Positions 1 to 13,315 of a DNA stretch of 64,000 nucleotides are shown here, piece after piece. Location of the stretch: the NCBI GenBank assembly GCA_036345935.2, contig JADWOT020000005.1, positions 17,772,369 to 17,836,368 of the forward strand. Reading direction: 5' to 3'. The translations under genes and the position numbers were made by a program. Source of the stretch: Taenia hydatigena. Taxonomy: Eukaryota; Platyhelminthes; Cestoda; Cyclophyllidea; Taeniidae. How positions within the stretch are numbered: position 1 is the first letter of the stretch; each line of letters starts with the position of its first letter. A model generated the notes under the pieces. That model had not been told where the DNA came from. It searched no databases and saw nothing but the letters and a program-made list of their open reading frames with translations.

Positions 1-329
1 TGCTCAAATATTGGGACATCTTAGAGCGATTTTGCTGATTAGTGATGCTCTTCTTAATTGGCATACTTCTGATAGCCATCTTATTCACAGCACCAACAAT
101 GCATAAGAAGGAATAATTTCCATACATAGCTTTTGAATCCCAATGGATTTCGGCATTTTGAAGGTAAGAGGGCAAACGCTGTGTTAATTAAGCGTGAAGA
201 CTACTGTAACAGCGATAGAAAGAATAATTCGGAAAAGCCAAAACGTGCGCGCTTGTATTCTTATGTGTATACGCACAAACACAAGGGAAGTAGAGGAGGA
301 AAAGAGATAACAGAACACGATAAGCGATG

Positions 330-890
330 CTGTCAGTCTGTTCTGCCTTTCTCTCTCTCCCCATCTATTTCTCTTTCTCGCTCAGAGGTCTTTATTGCGA
401 ACATACTAGACGTTGTCGTAGTTCCTATCACGGCCTGTCCATCTCTCACCCCTCACCGCCCCCAAGCATCATGGTTCCTCTCTCTGCCTCCCTCAAGCTG
501 CCTGTGTGTGTGTTCTTCCTTATCGTTCAGCCTGTATCTCGCGCTCTGTCTGTTTTTTTTTTGCGTTTAACCCACCCACCCATCCATCCATCCATCCACC
601 CACCAGTCAGCCAACTCTCCACTCGCCTCGTTTTCCCCTCTATCCTGCCTTTTGACAGACTTGTCGATCAGCTGGGATCAGCAGCGCAGCTCTTCTCCCT
701 TTCTCCTCCTCCTCTTCAGCCTCGGCCTCCCTGGCCCTCCCTTTCTCTCTCTCGCCCGTGAGCAGAAAAGCAGGATCATATCAATCTGCGCATTTAACCG
801 GAAAGTTTTCCATTCCTCCCCTTTCGCCTTCAACATCTTCCCGTGTGACCTCTCCTTCTTCTCCATTCCACATTAAATTTTCCACCTCGT
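330..890. repeat. Pyrimidine-rich low-complexity tract
   Basis: The + strand is dominated by CT-rich runs with little coding character. Long open frames across it on both strands are Ser/Pro/Leu-rich or Arg/Lys-rich translations of the skewed composition, so I do not call them genes. It includes a T9 run and a CCAT/CCCA tetranucleotide stretch at 571-605. The flanks (1-329 and 891-2440) show no gene, RNA or mobile element that I can support. Confidence 0.6.
571..605. repeat. CCAT/CCCA tetranucleotide microsatellite
   Basis: Imperfect tandem run of CCCA and CCAT units, directly visible. No coding role is apparent. Confidence 0.85.
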
Positions 891-2443
891 CAATCTCACT
901 TCTGGCATTATAGTTCAATCACTAGGGTTAAGGATGATAAGCCACTACCTATACATCATCTTCCTTGTTTGATTTTTACTTCTGATGGTGTAAAGCCGCT
1001 CAAATGGGCCAAATCAGACCATGAAAGAACGTAAGTTTAGTGGAATTTGTTTAAATCAACTTGAATTCCGCTATTATTGTTGAGTAATTACCCGCAGTGG
1101 GTCGCCAATTAGCAGATTTCTTAAGAAATGGACGTCGCGTGTAATAGCGGGCTATCATGGACCATCTTCCAAAAAGTAGCATAATGAATTAAAACGCAGA
1201 GCTCTTTAATTCCATCAGTGTTGCCGTCTCAACTAATTCTCTCAGCGTGACCATACACTGAAGTCATTTTGTGAGCTTTGGAATCATCTTACATAACAGC
1301 TTTGGTTTTGGACTCTTCTTCATGCAATATTCCAGATTTTTTAATGCTTCCCCATCTTGTATCAAAGTCATCTGAAAATGACCACACCTTGCCCTGTTGA
1401 ACCAGTCCTAGATGGAGGTGGAAGTTGAATTAGCTGCCCTCGCTTTGACAAGGCGAAACCTACAAAAAGAGCAACAACACCATTGCCCTGTTTCAGACTA
1501 CAGCTCAACCATGGCAACCCTAACAATGGGGAAGTTTTATCGTTCACTTAAGATCTCTCGCGTTTCCCCACGCCCCTCCTTTCTGCCCAGGCATTGTTTT
1601 CCATTGTCTTGGTGCACAATCTTGCCATCTCGTCCACACACACGCATTTCCGTCCTCTTTGGTCCTGACCTTGTTAGTAGGAAAAAGTGGGTGGCACTGT
1701 GGTGGATTTTGAAATTGCGACAAATTAATCAACTACACAGTCGGAGTTCTTGCCCTCTTTATCCCGCATTGCCAGGGCCTTGTTATGTCAACTGATGGGG
1801 TCACATTGAAGTGGATGGGAAGCCGAGAATGCTACTGCAATGGCCACCTTTAGAATGCTTTTGCTAGCTCCTTTGGCAATACATATTCAACTCTAAGATA
1901 TTATTTATCAGCAAATGCTCCATTTCGATTAAATGTTTGCTAGGCCCTTTAACACGTTCCATAGCAGAGTCTTGAAGAAAACTTAACTGTCTCTGTCCAG
2001 ATGTTCTATTTTTTCAGTTTTACATTGCAGTCCGCAAAAACACTTCAGAAACAGCCTACATCTGCTCGACGTAAGATTTAATGCTACGCTGGTAGCAAAC
2101 GCGCTAGCTAAAGTGGACTGTTCCTACTGTTTCCTCAACTGTATAAATTTATTATATGATAAAAACCGAACGCTGTGAATGTTAGAATCACTTTTTACAG
2201 CTGTTCACGCTAAACCTCCGAAGATTTAATTGACTCTAACTGTAATAATTCATCGGAGGATTTTTCGTTTACCACTAATACGAACCGTTACTTTATGAGA
2301 ATAGTTCCTTGCAAACTATTGCAGTGGTTATTTTCTAACAGAACACAAGGGAGGAGGGTTATACCTTCTCAAGTATTTCATTTAGAAATCTATCGCTGGG
2401 CGGACCACACTCGAAGTGCGGTGTTTCAAACATTCCATCGCTA

Positions 2444-2474
<31 letters not shown>

Positions 2475-2475
2475 C
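2444..2475. repeat. (CT)n microsatellite
   Basis: A run of CT dinucleotides interrupted by one CCC. The surrounding 891-3849 bases contain only short chance open frames; nothing else is supported there apart from the palindrome at 2748. Confidence 0.85.
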
Positions 2476-2747
2476 GTTATAAAATAAAAACGGATAACAT
2501 CAGAATGTAATTACGGTATCTAAAAGTAATCTAAATTGTAACAGATGCTTCCCTTAATTAGCCTTACGGGGGAAGATGACTAAGCTAGACGTCAGGTACT
2601 CAAAGAAGCTAGCAAACTCCCGCATACTTATTTTATTATCGATGTGCGTAGGAGGGAAGGGTTGGTAGGCGAGGTGGGAGTTGACCTGATATATTTTTAC
2701 AACCAAAATTTTTCATTTAGCAAATCATTAATGCAGTCTCTACTAAC

Positions 2748-2763
2748 GTCACACATGTGTGAC
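2748..2763. repeat. Palindrome GTCAC-N6-GTGAC, copy 1
   Basis: Perfect 16-bp palindrome GTCACACATGTGTGAC. It belongs to a set of 16-bp sites (others at 8662, 11766, 22113, 23667 and 46916) sharing GTCAC arms, a six-base core and an AT at the centre. The function is unknown: it could be a binding site or the tip of a small mobile element. Confidence 0.7.
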
Positions 2764-3849
2764 ACATTTTCTCCATCGTTTCATCATGTTTAACAAATAC
2801 GTTGACAAGATTTTGCGCAAAAAATGGATATTGAGTGCTTGCTATTAAAAATGAGTGCATTTGTCGCTTTAAGTAGCGGACAAAATTGATCGGTTCGGTC
2901 GTGGCAGCCGGTCTTCTTCCAAGTCTCCAACAGCAAAGTGTTAACCTGATATAGACTCAACTACCCAAGATCGCGGTCACTAGGGATGCAGTACTAGGCT
3001 GTTGCATCTAGACATAGTTTAGCAAGCTTGCTAACTATTCTATGCATCGAAGTTCACGACCATCTTCCATTCACTGAAGGTCTCTGATGATCAAAATGAG
3101 AAGATGCTACTTAAGAGCTTTATTCACTTAAGGTTTTATTAATGAATTTGAAGGTCTTGTGATTGTGGTTGTAAATGCCAAAGCAGAAATTGTAGATTTA
3201 CACAATGGAAGCATTTTGGAGGGCGTGTAAAGCATGGAAGATCGACCTGTCACCTGGGTATCAGAAGACATCCAAAAGCCATCATCACAGTCTTCAAATA
3301 ACATTAAAAAGCTATTTTTTGTGACTTTTTGGACTGATTTGACATGTCTACGTCATTCATTCATTTCCTTTTATGATTGTCTCCTAACCTCTTCAAAGAA
3401 GATTGAAATTTATAAGTAGTTCAGTAAGATATATCTTTCAGTACGTGTGCAGCATATGTTTTTTGCGTCAAGCAAAAGTTAAGCTGGATCAGATTAGCGC
3501 TTTTTTGCACGGAAAAGGACACCTTAAAAGAATATTTCCATTCGACGTGCAAAAGTAGACTTCTACCATTTGAAAATCTGTCTTCCTGACACATTGTGAC
3601 ATATTTGCCTTGTATATTCTGCATGTTGTTGATTTCCTTATGCCCTTATTGCCTTAGCTGCGGGCTATCTAAGCTAAAACCAAGACGATCTCTGACTGTC
3701 GAGGAGTGTGTAACCTCCTCGAATCACGTAAATCTTTCTCAACTTTTGAGTCATTTATTTTTCTCAATGCAGACTCTAGGCTTGTCGAGATAAAATCGGC
3801 CGAGTTGGAGCCTTCGGGAGCCCTTCTGTGCGCACATATCAGAAGGGAG

Positions 3850-4260
3850 AGAGAAAGAGAGGGGGATTCATCCTCTGTGTGTGTCAGGCTTAATTTGATC
3901 TGGCATTCGCCCACTGCCCTTGATGACTACCTCGCTCTTGCCCTCGTCCTCCCCCTTCGCCCCCATCTCCCTACCCAACTTCGGTGAACAGAAGGAAAGG
4001 TGGCGACGAGATTCTCTTCTTCGGCAGTCGAATGGCGCCATTGCGATGATAACGCCGCAGCAGCCAACTCCACACTCGCACCCCATTGGCTAATGCATCT
4101 GCACGCGCATGCACCTACGCACACACGCGGACGCACGCGTGCAAAGATCGAGTCTCGACGGGCAGATAAAACGTCGGCGCTGGAGGCGGTCGCTGAAGCG
4201 AATGGATAACGGGAGAAGAGGGAGGAAGGGGGGTGCCAGAGCCTACCCCATGGCGCCAGT
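3850..4260. other. GC-rich, CpG-containing island
   Basis: This stretch is clearly richer in GC and CpG than its neighbours and contains alternating purine/pyrimidine segments (ACGCACGCGTG-like) around 4090-4145 and an ATTGG (inverted CCAAT) near 4084. Overlapping open frames on both strands are shadows of the composition. It could be a promoter or enhancer island. No adjacent coding exon is recognisable, so this is only a compositional description. From 4261 to 5700 I see nothing further. Confidence 0.4.
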
Positions 4261-5707
4261 GACCGTTGCTTATCCTAACTCCGATCACAGAGCGGCGGCA
4301 TTCGAAATGAAATTATCCTCTTTCCAACCCCCTCCCTTCCCAACCCAGCAATGGCGCTCTGCTTATCAGCAGCTAGAAGGCATTATTTCCGTGGTCCATA
4401 AAAATATTAATATTTTAATTCTTATATTAATAATTTTCAAAATAATGCCCCAAATTAAAGGAAACTCACTATTTGAAACCCAGCTCTAAGGCATCCACCA
4501 TTTCCAGTGATCTTCTAACCGCTACTCAAATCATGACAGGTCGAAGAGTTTTGGAAGAAAGAGTCGTCGACTACATCTATATGCCGCGAACCCTCGGTGT
4601 TCATTTGTTGGAGGATAATGAAACGAATAAATGAGTAGATGTGTGCAGCAGTAGTAACAAGGCGATTCTGAGTCAAAACAGTTTGGCGCCAGTTGGCGTA
4701 GCTTATCCAGCCTCCAATCTCGGCGACATTCGAAGAGCGTCCTTCCAATCAAGTTTGCCTCCCCCTTTGCCGCTACCCTTCCACTCACCCGCCGCGAGCG
4801 CTTATCATCAGCGCAATTAATCCGATGCAGGTAGGTAGACGGATGTGCACGAATCACAACGAGCCTGCTTACCCTAGTGACCACTTCCGATGCTTTAGTG
4901 TAAGGGATGGCATAACTTGTGGGTTTAGTCTGGTCTAGCAGGCTCTGGGCCAAGAGTTTTGGCTGCGTACTTGAGGAGGACGCAACTCACCAAAATGATT
5001 CAAACTTTGTGCGGAAACCTGGGGGTACTCGTAAGGACCTGTATGAGTCGGTGACCTTAATTCTAGGCAATTAATTTCTTTCTAAACTGGATGTTAATAG
5101 CGCCTTCGTTTACCATCTACAAAGAAATAGCTGAACTGATCACCTTCCGTGTGGTCGATTTCGGCGCTCCGTTTTAACTTTACAAACACTCCATCCATCT
5201 ACCTGTGATGTTTGCCAAATCATACATAATTAATATGAATTTACAGGCGATTTTGGCATTTTCTGACATATTTTTAGCATTAATTAAAGTGATAATTGCT
5301 TCACCTTGCCCATTTTAAGGGAAGTACAAATTTATTTGTGGAATTCAACTTGTCGTAGAGATTTATTACAAAGAAAAGGGGGTATTAAGTTCCTTGGCAA
5401 AATCTTTTCTTCAACTTCAACACCCTAGAGATCGGTAGCTACTGCAAAGAGATAAACTTATTCCAATGTGGAATAAGATTATTTATGAGCGGAATTATTT
5501 TTCAACTGATATTTTGAAAAACACTCAGCTTTAAAATTCGTTGTCCATTTCTATGCCAGTTGCTTACAATACCAGATGAAAGGGGTAAAGTATCTGCTAA
5601 GGGTGGTGTTCAAAATGGATCAATCCATGATCAAAGGCCGTGGAAAGGTATGAGATCATTTATAATTCCCCGAGTCTTTTCTGAAGGCGAAAAGGCAATA
5701 GGAGGAC

Positions 5708-5850
5708 GGAATATGTATTACCGACGTCTGAAATGTTGGAGACCACTGGCATGGCCAGGAGGGCAGTCCACCCAGAGGAGGCATAAAAGCAGAACCTTAA
5801 GTGCTCATGAAACCAAGACGAGGAGTTAAGCATACAATCAAGGCAGTGAG
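5708..5850 (+). repeat. Dispersed repeat family 1, copy a
   Basis: Shares an ordered string of blocks with copies near 10745, 15151, 19785 and 36960: an AATATGTATTACC-like start, ACGTCTGA, a GGCATGGCC core, a CCA-rich middle, and a 3' half with GAGTTAAGCATACAATCAA. The 3' half is also seen alone at 19140. Divergence suggests an old, non-autonomous interspersed element. No protein-coding capacity is visible. Confidence 0.65.
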
Positions 5851-7027
5851 CACTAAACACTTATTCTGTTGGTAGAAATGTAATCTCTTATGGCTTAATT
5901 AAGACGATACTATGAGGACTCGCGGGAACTGCTAACTTGGGAGCCGGGAAAAGTTATCATTTTAGGTAATACTTAGTAATGATCAATTTCTAGATTCTCG
6001 GTAAACATTCTCCTTTAATAGTAAAGAATGAATACCGAATTCCCTTATCACTAATCTACAATTCTTATTCAAATCACGTAGCAGTTGCTGTGGGGTTTGG
6101 GATCTTTAAAAGCAAGGCTGCGTGCGATTTTGCAGTGAAAACTTATTTTTTAATGTGAAAATATAGGAGTCGGTAGCCTAATTATCATTGCAATAAGCTC
6201 TCCTCTTAAGTTAATGCATTAATGGAGCCAGTTTTTACAAGGATGCGCCAGTGTTGATACTTATAAATAAATATTTAATTAAAAAGGCGTTGGTTAACAA
6301 TAATTACTTAGCTTACTTGATAAAAAGCAGTTGATTTGTGATGTCTACCTTTTTGGCATTCCATTCTCCCTCCAGATATTATTCGCTTTGAAGAATTCAA
6401 TATTTTGCGATAATGGTCCATCCCAAACATCGATGCGCAATTAAAAAGGAATGTTTTCCTCCTTGATTTTTGCAAAACAAATATGAGTTGCAGTCTACTT
6501 ATGTTGGTGGCTTCTAGTCAGGCTGTCAATCAGTCGCCATGTTGAAGTGGATGTTTACTTCTGTCACGATTTGCCTGTGACGTCGGAAATACGGAAGGGG
6601 CTTCCCCCCATTGATGCGACTTGATTCCTTTTAATCAGGATGAAGTTAATGGAATTTCCTGAACAAGCTAGCATTCGTCTAATGCTTTAAAAAGATTGCT
6701 ATTAAAATTTAGCGATGCATGCAGCAGTTGAAACATTTCAAATAATCCCAATTTCTACCCTACAATTAGTAAAGGTGGTGTTTGGTTTTTTGCGTAAAAT
6801 TTGATCTTAACCATAGTAAATCTGGTTAGTCTTGCTTTAAGAACTTTTTAAATTTACAAAATATAGCTGGGTCAGTGGCATCCAGATTTGTAGACCGGTG
6901 TTTTAATTTTTTTTTCAATTTTTGCTTTATGTCGCATATACTCAATCTTTTACAACAGAAGTTTGTCTACTTTGAATTCGTAATGCGAAAGTGATTGACG
7001 TTTATTCCTTATTGACAGGAATTGAAC

Positions 7028-7047
7028 CCTTCTGATCCATCAGAAGG
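7028..7047. repeat. Perfect short inverted repeat
   Basis: CCTTCTGAT and ATCAGAAGG are perfect 9-base arms separated by CC, so the DNA or RNA could fold into a hairpin. No T-run follows and no gene is adjacent, so there is no assigned role. Bases 5851-9030 otherwise contain no supported gene. Confidence 0.6.
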
Positions 7048-8661
7048 TAGTCGTGCATTCTGAAAGGGTGCTTGAAATGCGTTCCACCGTTTCCTGCAAG
7101 ACAGTTTCCCATCATTTGTGAGTTGCTCACCAATGAGTTTTGCCTTCACTAACCACTGGAATGGATTCAGTATGAGTCAAATGCTTTGCAGGATATAATA
7201 ATTTGTAGTAATAATGAAGAAGCTTAAAACAATGGGCAACAATTTAATGACTTCTGTGACTAGAAAGTGGTTTTACTCGCATTATTTGAAGTGAAAGCAT
7301 CTTGGGAGGTTTGTTTACGTGAAAGATGCAAATATTTGCTTATCCGAGTCAAAATTACATTTTTATGAAACAGCCTAACCAAACCTATGCTTAAGATGAA
7401 TAAATATTTCTAACAAGCTCCAAACACATTGTTAAAACAGCTTATAAAAACAATGCTTGGGAAGATGCCGCTTTCATTTGTAATTTTGCCTCGGCTATCT
7501 TCTAGACGTAAAATTTATGATCCCTTAATAGAGTCAAGTACAAAATTGCCACCAAATTTCGCGTTATTCTTTGCTCAAGTCTTTTTTCCTTGAAATAGTC
7601 ACCGTTATCATCTGCAGTACTTTCTCAACAACCTTCAGGTCTCCCTCAAATGTTACACCTCAATCTTATCGCGATACCGGTCCCTACAGCTTTAGAATCG
7701 AGTCAGACTCGGCTCGAATGACACCATAGCCAGCAACAAATTTTATGATACGAGGAAAGCAGTAATGAGCATAATGTAGCGCATCGACGAATGTATTTCT
7801 TCGCTTCTTAGGCTTCCGTTTCTTGAGCCATTATACAGTCTGAGTTTTTTGTCTACCTAATAGGCTCCAATTTATAACGCCAAAATTCAATTACTCATAA
7901 TATGCTGGTACTTGGGAACAACATAGTTTTTTTAGGAAGCGCTTGTCAGGAAAGCGTGGGGTTAATATTATCGAATAGTCACCCAACCAAAACACTCAGT
8001 AGACTTCAAAAGAATAACAAATAAGGTGGAGTTCCGATAGATTCTCTGATTAGCTATAGGTGGTGCTTTGAGAGCATCAAGGTTAAGTATATTTTTAAGA
8101 GACTCTTTAAGGAAACGAAATAAATAACGTAACTACTAGGTATAAAGTTCTGATTACTACAAACTTCTTATGAAGAAGATTAATCAAATTTTTTTCGGAA
8201 GAAAAGAAAGCCAATAATTTTGAATGCGCTACTCACGTAATCAGAAATGTTTACGGTAAAATTTCGCAATTTTTTGTAGGTTTAAAGTTGATTCTGTGGT
8301 TGCTGACTACGTGATTAACATTGCTTCATCTCATTTGAAAATGAAGCCGCACACATGTGCTTATTGCTTCGCTTTCCTTAATAATTCATCCCGCTACTCT
8401 TCATGAAGGCATTCAAAGCTTTTCACATACTTTTGACACCATTTTACCATTCCCATGTGATGGCAATATTTGCATTGCCCAACTGGCCAATGGAGCAGCT
8501 ACCGACATTAGTAGAATTACGAATAACCCCGAGTAAAAGCTCTCTACACCTAATTTTCGTATTTTTAATTAAACCAGCTTCTGTGTGGCAAGATTTCAGA
8601 CAGGTAAATTTACTCCCAAGCTGATTTGGAAAATGGATTACTTTGCAATGAAGTCCCTAGC

Positions 8662-8677
8662 GTCACGTATTCGTGAC
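8662..8677. repeat. Palindrome GTCAC-N6-GTGAC, copy 2
   Basis: GTCACGTATTCGTGAC: six-base perfect arms GTCACG/CGTGAC around TATT, with the same 16-bp length as the other copies. Confidence 0.7.
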
Positions 8678-9030
8678 ACTGATGGCATGCACGTTAGTTG
8701 CTGCTTCTATTAGCCTCCAGGAGCGAATTAAAATACGAGCAAGCAGCATTATACTGCAGCACTATTTAAACCTACGATTTTTGCTAACCTAAATAGTGAA
8801 AGGCACTACATTAAGCACTTGGGTACCTTTTACATAAGTAGGGGACTTATTGTCAATTTCTGCTCATTTGCTCATTCTTTTGCAATAAATGAGTTTGTCT
8901 AAAGCTAGGATAGGGTAAAGAATTTTTGAAGAGCTTTGAAAAGGGGGGAGAGTTAGCACCGAAGAGGAGGAGATAGGGAAGGTATTGATGACCAATGAAT
9001 GTCGACTATTATCTCGTAGCTATTATTGCT

Positions 9031-9087
9031 GATAATAATAATAATAACAATAATAATAATAATAATAACAATAATAATAATAATAAC
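9031..9087. repeat. (AAT/AAC)n trinucleotide microsatellite
   Basis: Tandem AAT units with interspersed AAC. The Ile/Thr-rich open frame across it is a product of the repeat, not a gene. Confidence 0.9.
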
Positions 9088-9149
9088 ACCAGTAATAGCG
9101 ACTATAATGTTGTTGTCCCATCAATGGTCCATCTTACATTGGTGTGAAA

Positions 9150-9540
9150 GGGAGGCGGAGCAGGAAAGGATGGAGCGGGAAAGAGAGGGAGACGCACAAA
9201 GAGAGGGACAGGGCTATCGTAAACGCAATCTGGTCGCGCTTCTGTGTTAATGCATCCCGCTGACATGCATCACGCACACAGGCGCACAGGTAATGTATGA
9301 AGAGCGAGAGATAGGGTATTTAAGATGTCGCCAGTGGGAATAGTTCGCGGGGTAATCTCCGCTCCGCATCTCAATTCACACCAGCGGTCCATTAACGTCG
9401 TGCGGACGTGCCGCAATATCAGTTGCCGCGCGCCTGGGCACGCATCAACAACAGCTACCACCATCACCACAACGCAGTCGCTACTTCTGTTACACCAGCT
9501 GTGACATCTGTCAATCATGTAAACCAGCAAGAATCAGATT
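9150..9540. other. GC-rich island without a recognised gene
   Basis: Begins with a purine-rich GGGA/GAGA stretch and continues as CpG-containing sequence with short CACAC/GCGCA segments. Open frames on both strands lack domain character. Similar in composition to the islands at 3850, 25500 and 54000. A regulatory role is possible but not shown. Confidence 0.35.
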
Positions 9541-10744
9541 AGCTGACCAACCTGAGAGGCAGTGCGTCACACTTTGTAATCGTCTGACCATCTAGAGTGT
9601 CTTTTTTTCGCTTGCTTCTAGATGGCATGCGTGTCCAGTGGAAAGAGATTTTTAAAATTTTGCTTAATTATTTCTGAATGATAAAAACAACATTTGAGTC
9701 AAACCGGGGCTTTTGAGATCATTAAAGAAAAGAGTTTAATTCCATCTTTATAGCTGGAAAGCTCTATATGGAAAAATCATTACGGAAACGACCCGTGGCG
9801 AAGTACGGGGGTATGGGCATGTGCTCTGTCGCACATAAATTGAACTTCCTTTGTACTCAAATCTTGCAATTTCTTTCGCAGGTTTATGGATACATCAACA
9901 GTAAGGTTCACTACTGGTGGTGACATCACGGGATGTAAAATTCACATGACGCGGCGGGTTGTGCCTGTCGGATTTCCAAGGTCAGGCATTGGGAGGAATG
10001 ACTAATGCGCTGTGGGCAAGGGAGAGAACTACAGCCGCCAAGACCTTCACTGGCAGGTTTATGACCGCCTTCGGAACATTTATGTCGTTGAAATGCCCAG
10101 CCTTGACTGGGTAACCCATTATATTACTAGTACTGTGCTTGAAATTTTCTATGCACACTACACATCGTTCAACAACACAAACCGACATGCATGCGAGCAC
10201 CAACACTGCTGATGGTTATCCAAGTTGGTGCTGTCTGAACTGAACTTAAAGGGCTCAGAATAGACGTTATTACCCCTTTCTAAGGAGCGCCACTAAAAAG
10301 TCCTCAATTAGGCTGAATGCCTAAGATATTTTACGAAAAATTTTACTCATTCTATCTAGGCGGTCTTGGTTTCCCCGGCCTGTGCGTTTGATCAAGTTAT
10401 CGATGTGATTTGCAACAGTAGTATTTGTCGTGCTGAAACGATGGCTGCAGTACCCGTTTACAGAAGCTGATTGTAGTGGTGATCGACGCCCATTGCTTGA
10501 TACCAATTTTAGCTGTTAACAACTATTTCACTCCCATGTTTTTTAATTACATCAATATGCATCACATTTCTACGAAATTTGCCCCTTATTCATTATTATA
10601 TTTCCTCTTTTTGAAGAAAAAATGGGCGCCATTCAATGCGATTGCTAGGCATAACTGAATAGGTGTTAATTCCATTCCCTTCATTTTACCGTAGCGTCTC
10701 AAATTCTTCCCAAAATGCAATAAAGCCATAATGCTTGAAGTCAA

Positions 10745-10830
10745 TATGCATGGTCGACGTCTGGAACGGCTAGGAGTTTACTGGCATGACCTGGACGCCA
10801 TGTCCTCCAGTGGAAATTCAAAATAACGAA
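10745..10830 (+). repeat. Dispersed repeat family 1, copy b
   Basis: Contains the shared blocks GTCGACGTCTGGAACG, TACTGGCATGACCTGGA and a CCATGTCCTCCAGTGGA-like segment, in the same order as copy a. The 3' half is not obvious here. Confidence 0.55.
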
Positions 10831-11139
10831 GCGCCGTCCTTGGCGATCCCCTTGGCCAACCTCCTGTGCCGAGGAACACAACGCAACTGGTGCTGTAAGG
10901 AAACACTCACGGGCCATTTATGCCTGTCATCGAATTTCTATGCGACTAAGGAACTGGTCGACCGCGGCTTCACTGATCTTTCTTGGTAATTTTACTAAAC
11001 TTAGAATTTTGTCCTATTTGAGCCCTCTCGTATGTCCATCAGTAATGGTAAGAAAACTGACCCCAAAGAAGAGTCATTTACTAAGGAATGTCTTTTTATT
11101 CAAATATTTGAGTATGTGTACCACTTCTGGTACCTTCGA

Positions 11140-11300
11140 TGCAACCTTCACGGTGGTGACGTGGAGCTCCTCCCATGTCACCTGCACTACTAGTTTCTGG
11201 ACCCACATTCAGACTGAAAGTTCATCAAGAAAGGTCACTTAAATGGCAGAAACTGTATCCTCAAGGGGACAACCCTTCACCTACCATTTGTATGCCATCC
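11140..11300 (+). repeat. Repeat pair member, related to 12585-12770
   Basis: Aligns by eye to 12585-12770 through TGACGTGGAGCTC, TCACCTGCACTACTAGT and an ACCCACATT block, then, after a gap, AAACTGTATCCTCAA. Diverged dispersed repeat; no coding potential recognised. Confidence 0.5.
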
Positions 11301-11765
11301 ACACTCACTTCCGCGTAACAAATTGATAAAGTTCCTGCAGATTCCACACATGCTTGTAGATCTGTTTTGGGATTTTTCGCTGCGACTGATGAAGACCTTA
11401 TCTATCATCCGATGCATCCACTTGATTTGGTTGCTTTCGAGGCTTGCAACAATGACTTATGGTCCTTTTGTAATTTCAGAATCCTAGTCTTTTGGCAACT
11501 TTTATCTGCAAAACTTTTTGACTTCACAATACTTTATGAATATAAACCAACTGATAAGTTTACTATTAGGACCTCTCAAAAAGACGCACTACCGCAGTTC
11601 GAATATTTTTGTATCCTGGTTTGATATCCGAGTCTCAACTATTCAACTGGCAAATTCAACTGCTGTTTATAAGCTGCAGCGTTGAAAACAATACGAATAA
11701 AAAAATCCACATCTGTTAAATGCCTTCTACAGCGTTCAACCAACTTTTATTTGGAAACTTGTAGT

Positions 11766-11781
11766 GTCACGCATATGTTAC
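11766..11781. repeat. Palindrome GTCAC-N6-GTNAC, copy 3
   Basis: GTCACGCATATGTTAC has the 16-bp architecture of the palindrome family with one arm mismatch (GTTAC instead of GTGAC). Confidence 0.5.
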
Positions 11782-12584
11782 GCTAACGACAGTCGTGTTA
11801 ACCACTGCTTCCCTTCGTAATCAATTCAAGGTGATGATAGAATGTTATGAGGTTTTAGTTCGACTTATGATCTTTATGCCTTTATAAGCAGAGCTGGAGG
11901 AGACCGTTGCATAGATTTACTTAATAAATTAATGGACACAAACTCACACTGTAATGGGCCACCTGTCACTCCCATCAGCAAGTTGATAAGCGCCACCGTA
12001 GACAAAGTGGCACTAGCGCTATCGCAGGCGGTAGAGAAGCCTAAACACATGCCGAGCCTAGCGTACCATCTGGCATTGCTCCAACTCGCCCCCCTTTCAC
12101 AGAGGGAGGCAGGCAGAAAAGACGGGAAGGGGAGCTGGCAAATGAATTAGTTTACAGCACCTCTATCCTTGCATCCTCTCAGTCTGACTGTCAATAAGTA
12201 ATTCAAAGCGTGGACAATTACACAGTGAACTTGATTGTTGCTTCTGATGTCTTAAAATACGAAATAATTCAATGAAGATAGTACAGGTAGAATTCTCGTC
12301 TCGGTGGGGTATACTTTCTATAATTTCCTCTGGATAGCAAAAATGTACTTAGAACTCGTTTCAGTGAAGCTTCATGAAACCTTCAGCTGCTAAATTTAAA
12401 CAAGAGGACACGTGTCGATTGATATTTGTTGACACACCGTCTAATGAGATAAGAAGCGTTCTCACCATGGTGCAAATTCATCACACTATCATCATTTCCG
12501 CCTAGTCCAATAGAATTTGTAGGCTTATTTAGATAGGAAATGGGCTTGCGTAGGCTCTTTGACTCCTCCCTAAATCGACCTCAA

Positions 12585-12770
12585 CGCCGATGATGACACG
12601 CAGCTCTACTCATATCACCTACACTACTAGTCTCCCAATCCACCTGGGTATCGATGAAAAATTCGCTTTTCTCCTCCCCGTATGGTATGAGTAACTTGGA
12701 CACCTATATAAAAGAGGTTATAAAAAACTATCCTCAATGAGACGCTCACTCAAAATTCATCTAAAAGTTC
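12585..12770 (+). repeat. Repeat pair member, related to 11140-11300
   Basis: Contains TGACACGCAGCTC, TCACCTACACTACTAGT, AATCCAC and AAACTATCCTCAATG in the same order as the partner 1.4 kb upstream. Same strand, diverged. Confidence 0.5.
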
Positions 12771-13315
12771 TTGTGGTTTTACGACAGCTTCAACCACCTA
12801 CTGAGCTGGTCTCTGGGTAATCGTGTTACCACACCTGTCACCCGATCGGAGTGATATTTGCAAAGGTTAATCAATTCACTTGAGAGACTTTTCGTCACCC
12901 GTTGCGAACTGCAAGCGCGAAACCGGACTTCAATGGCCCACGGTCAGTAGATGTAGGATTCAGTACTTTGACGAATCAAAAGAGACTGAATGGTCAATGA
13001 TAGCTAACACCAGATAGCGGTATTAACGTTGTTGGAAAAATCAGACGCAATAGGACTAAATAACTTTGTTGGCGCTAAGTCGAATTTCGCAATTTTTGAT
13101 CTCAGCCCTTTGAACGAGTGAATATCAATAAAATAACCACCTTTTAATTGAAAAGATTTGTTGATAAAATGTTTAGCATAAATAGCTTAATGCTTAACAC
13201 AAATGAGTGAAATAAAAGAGGAGTTTTAATAGTTTAGATACACGTATGTAATGCTTAGATTAATTGCTCAACTCCTCGCTTTGCTTTAGAAGGAAACTTA
13301 AAGCTCCGCCTTCGT

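Noticed and set aside
133..866. Overlapping open frames of 60-145 codons on both strands
   Set aside because: They arise from a CT-rich composition, are Ser/Pro/Leu- or Arg/Lys-rich, and have no domain character or splice partners.
9026..9250. Ile-rich 74-codon frame
   Set aside because: It is the translation of an AAT/AAC microsatellite followed by purine-rich DNA.
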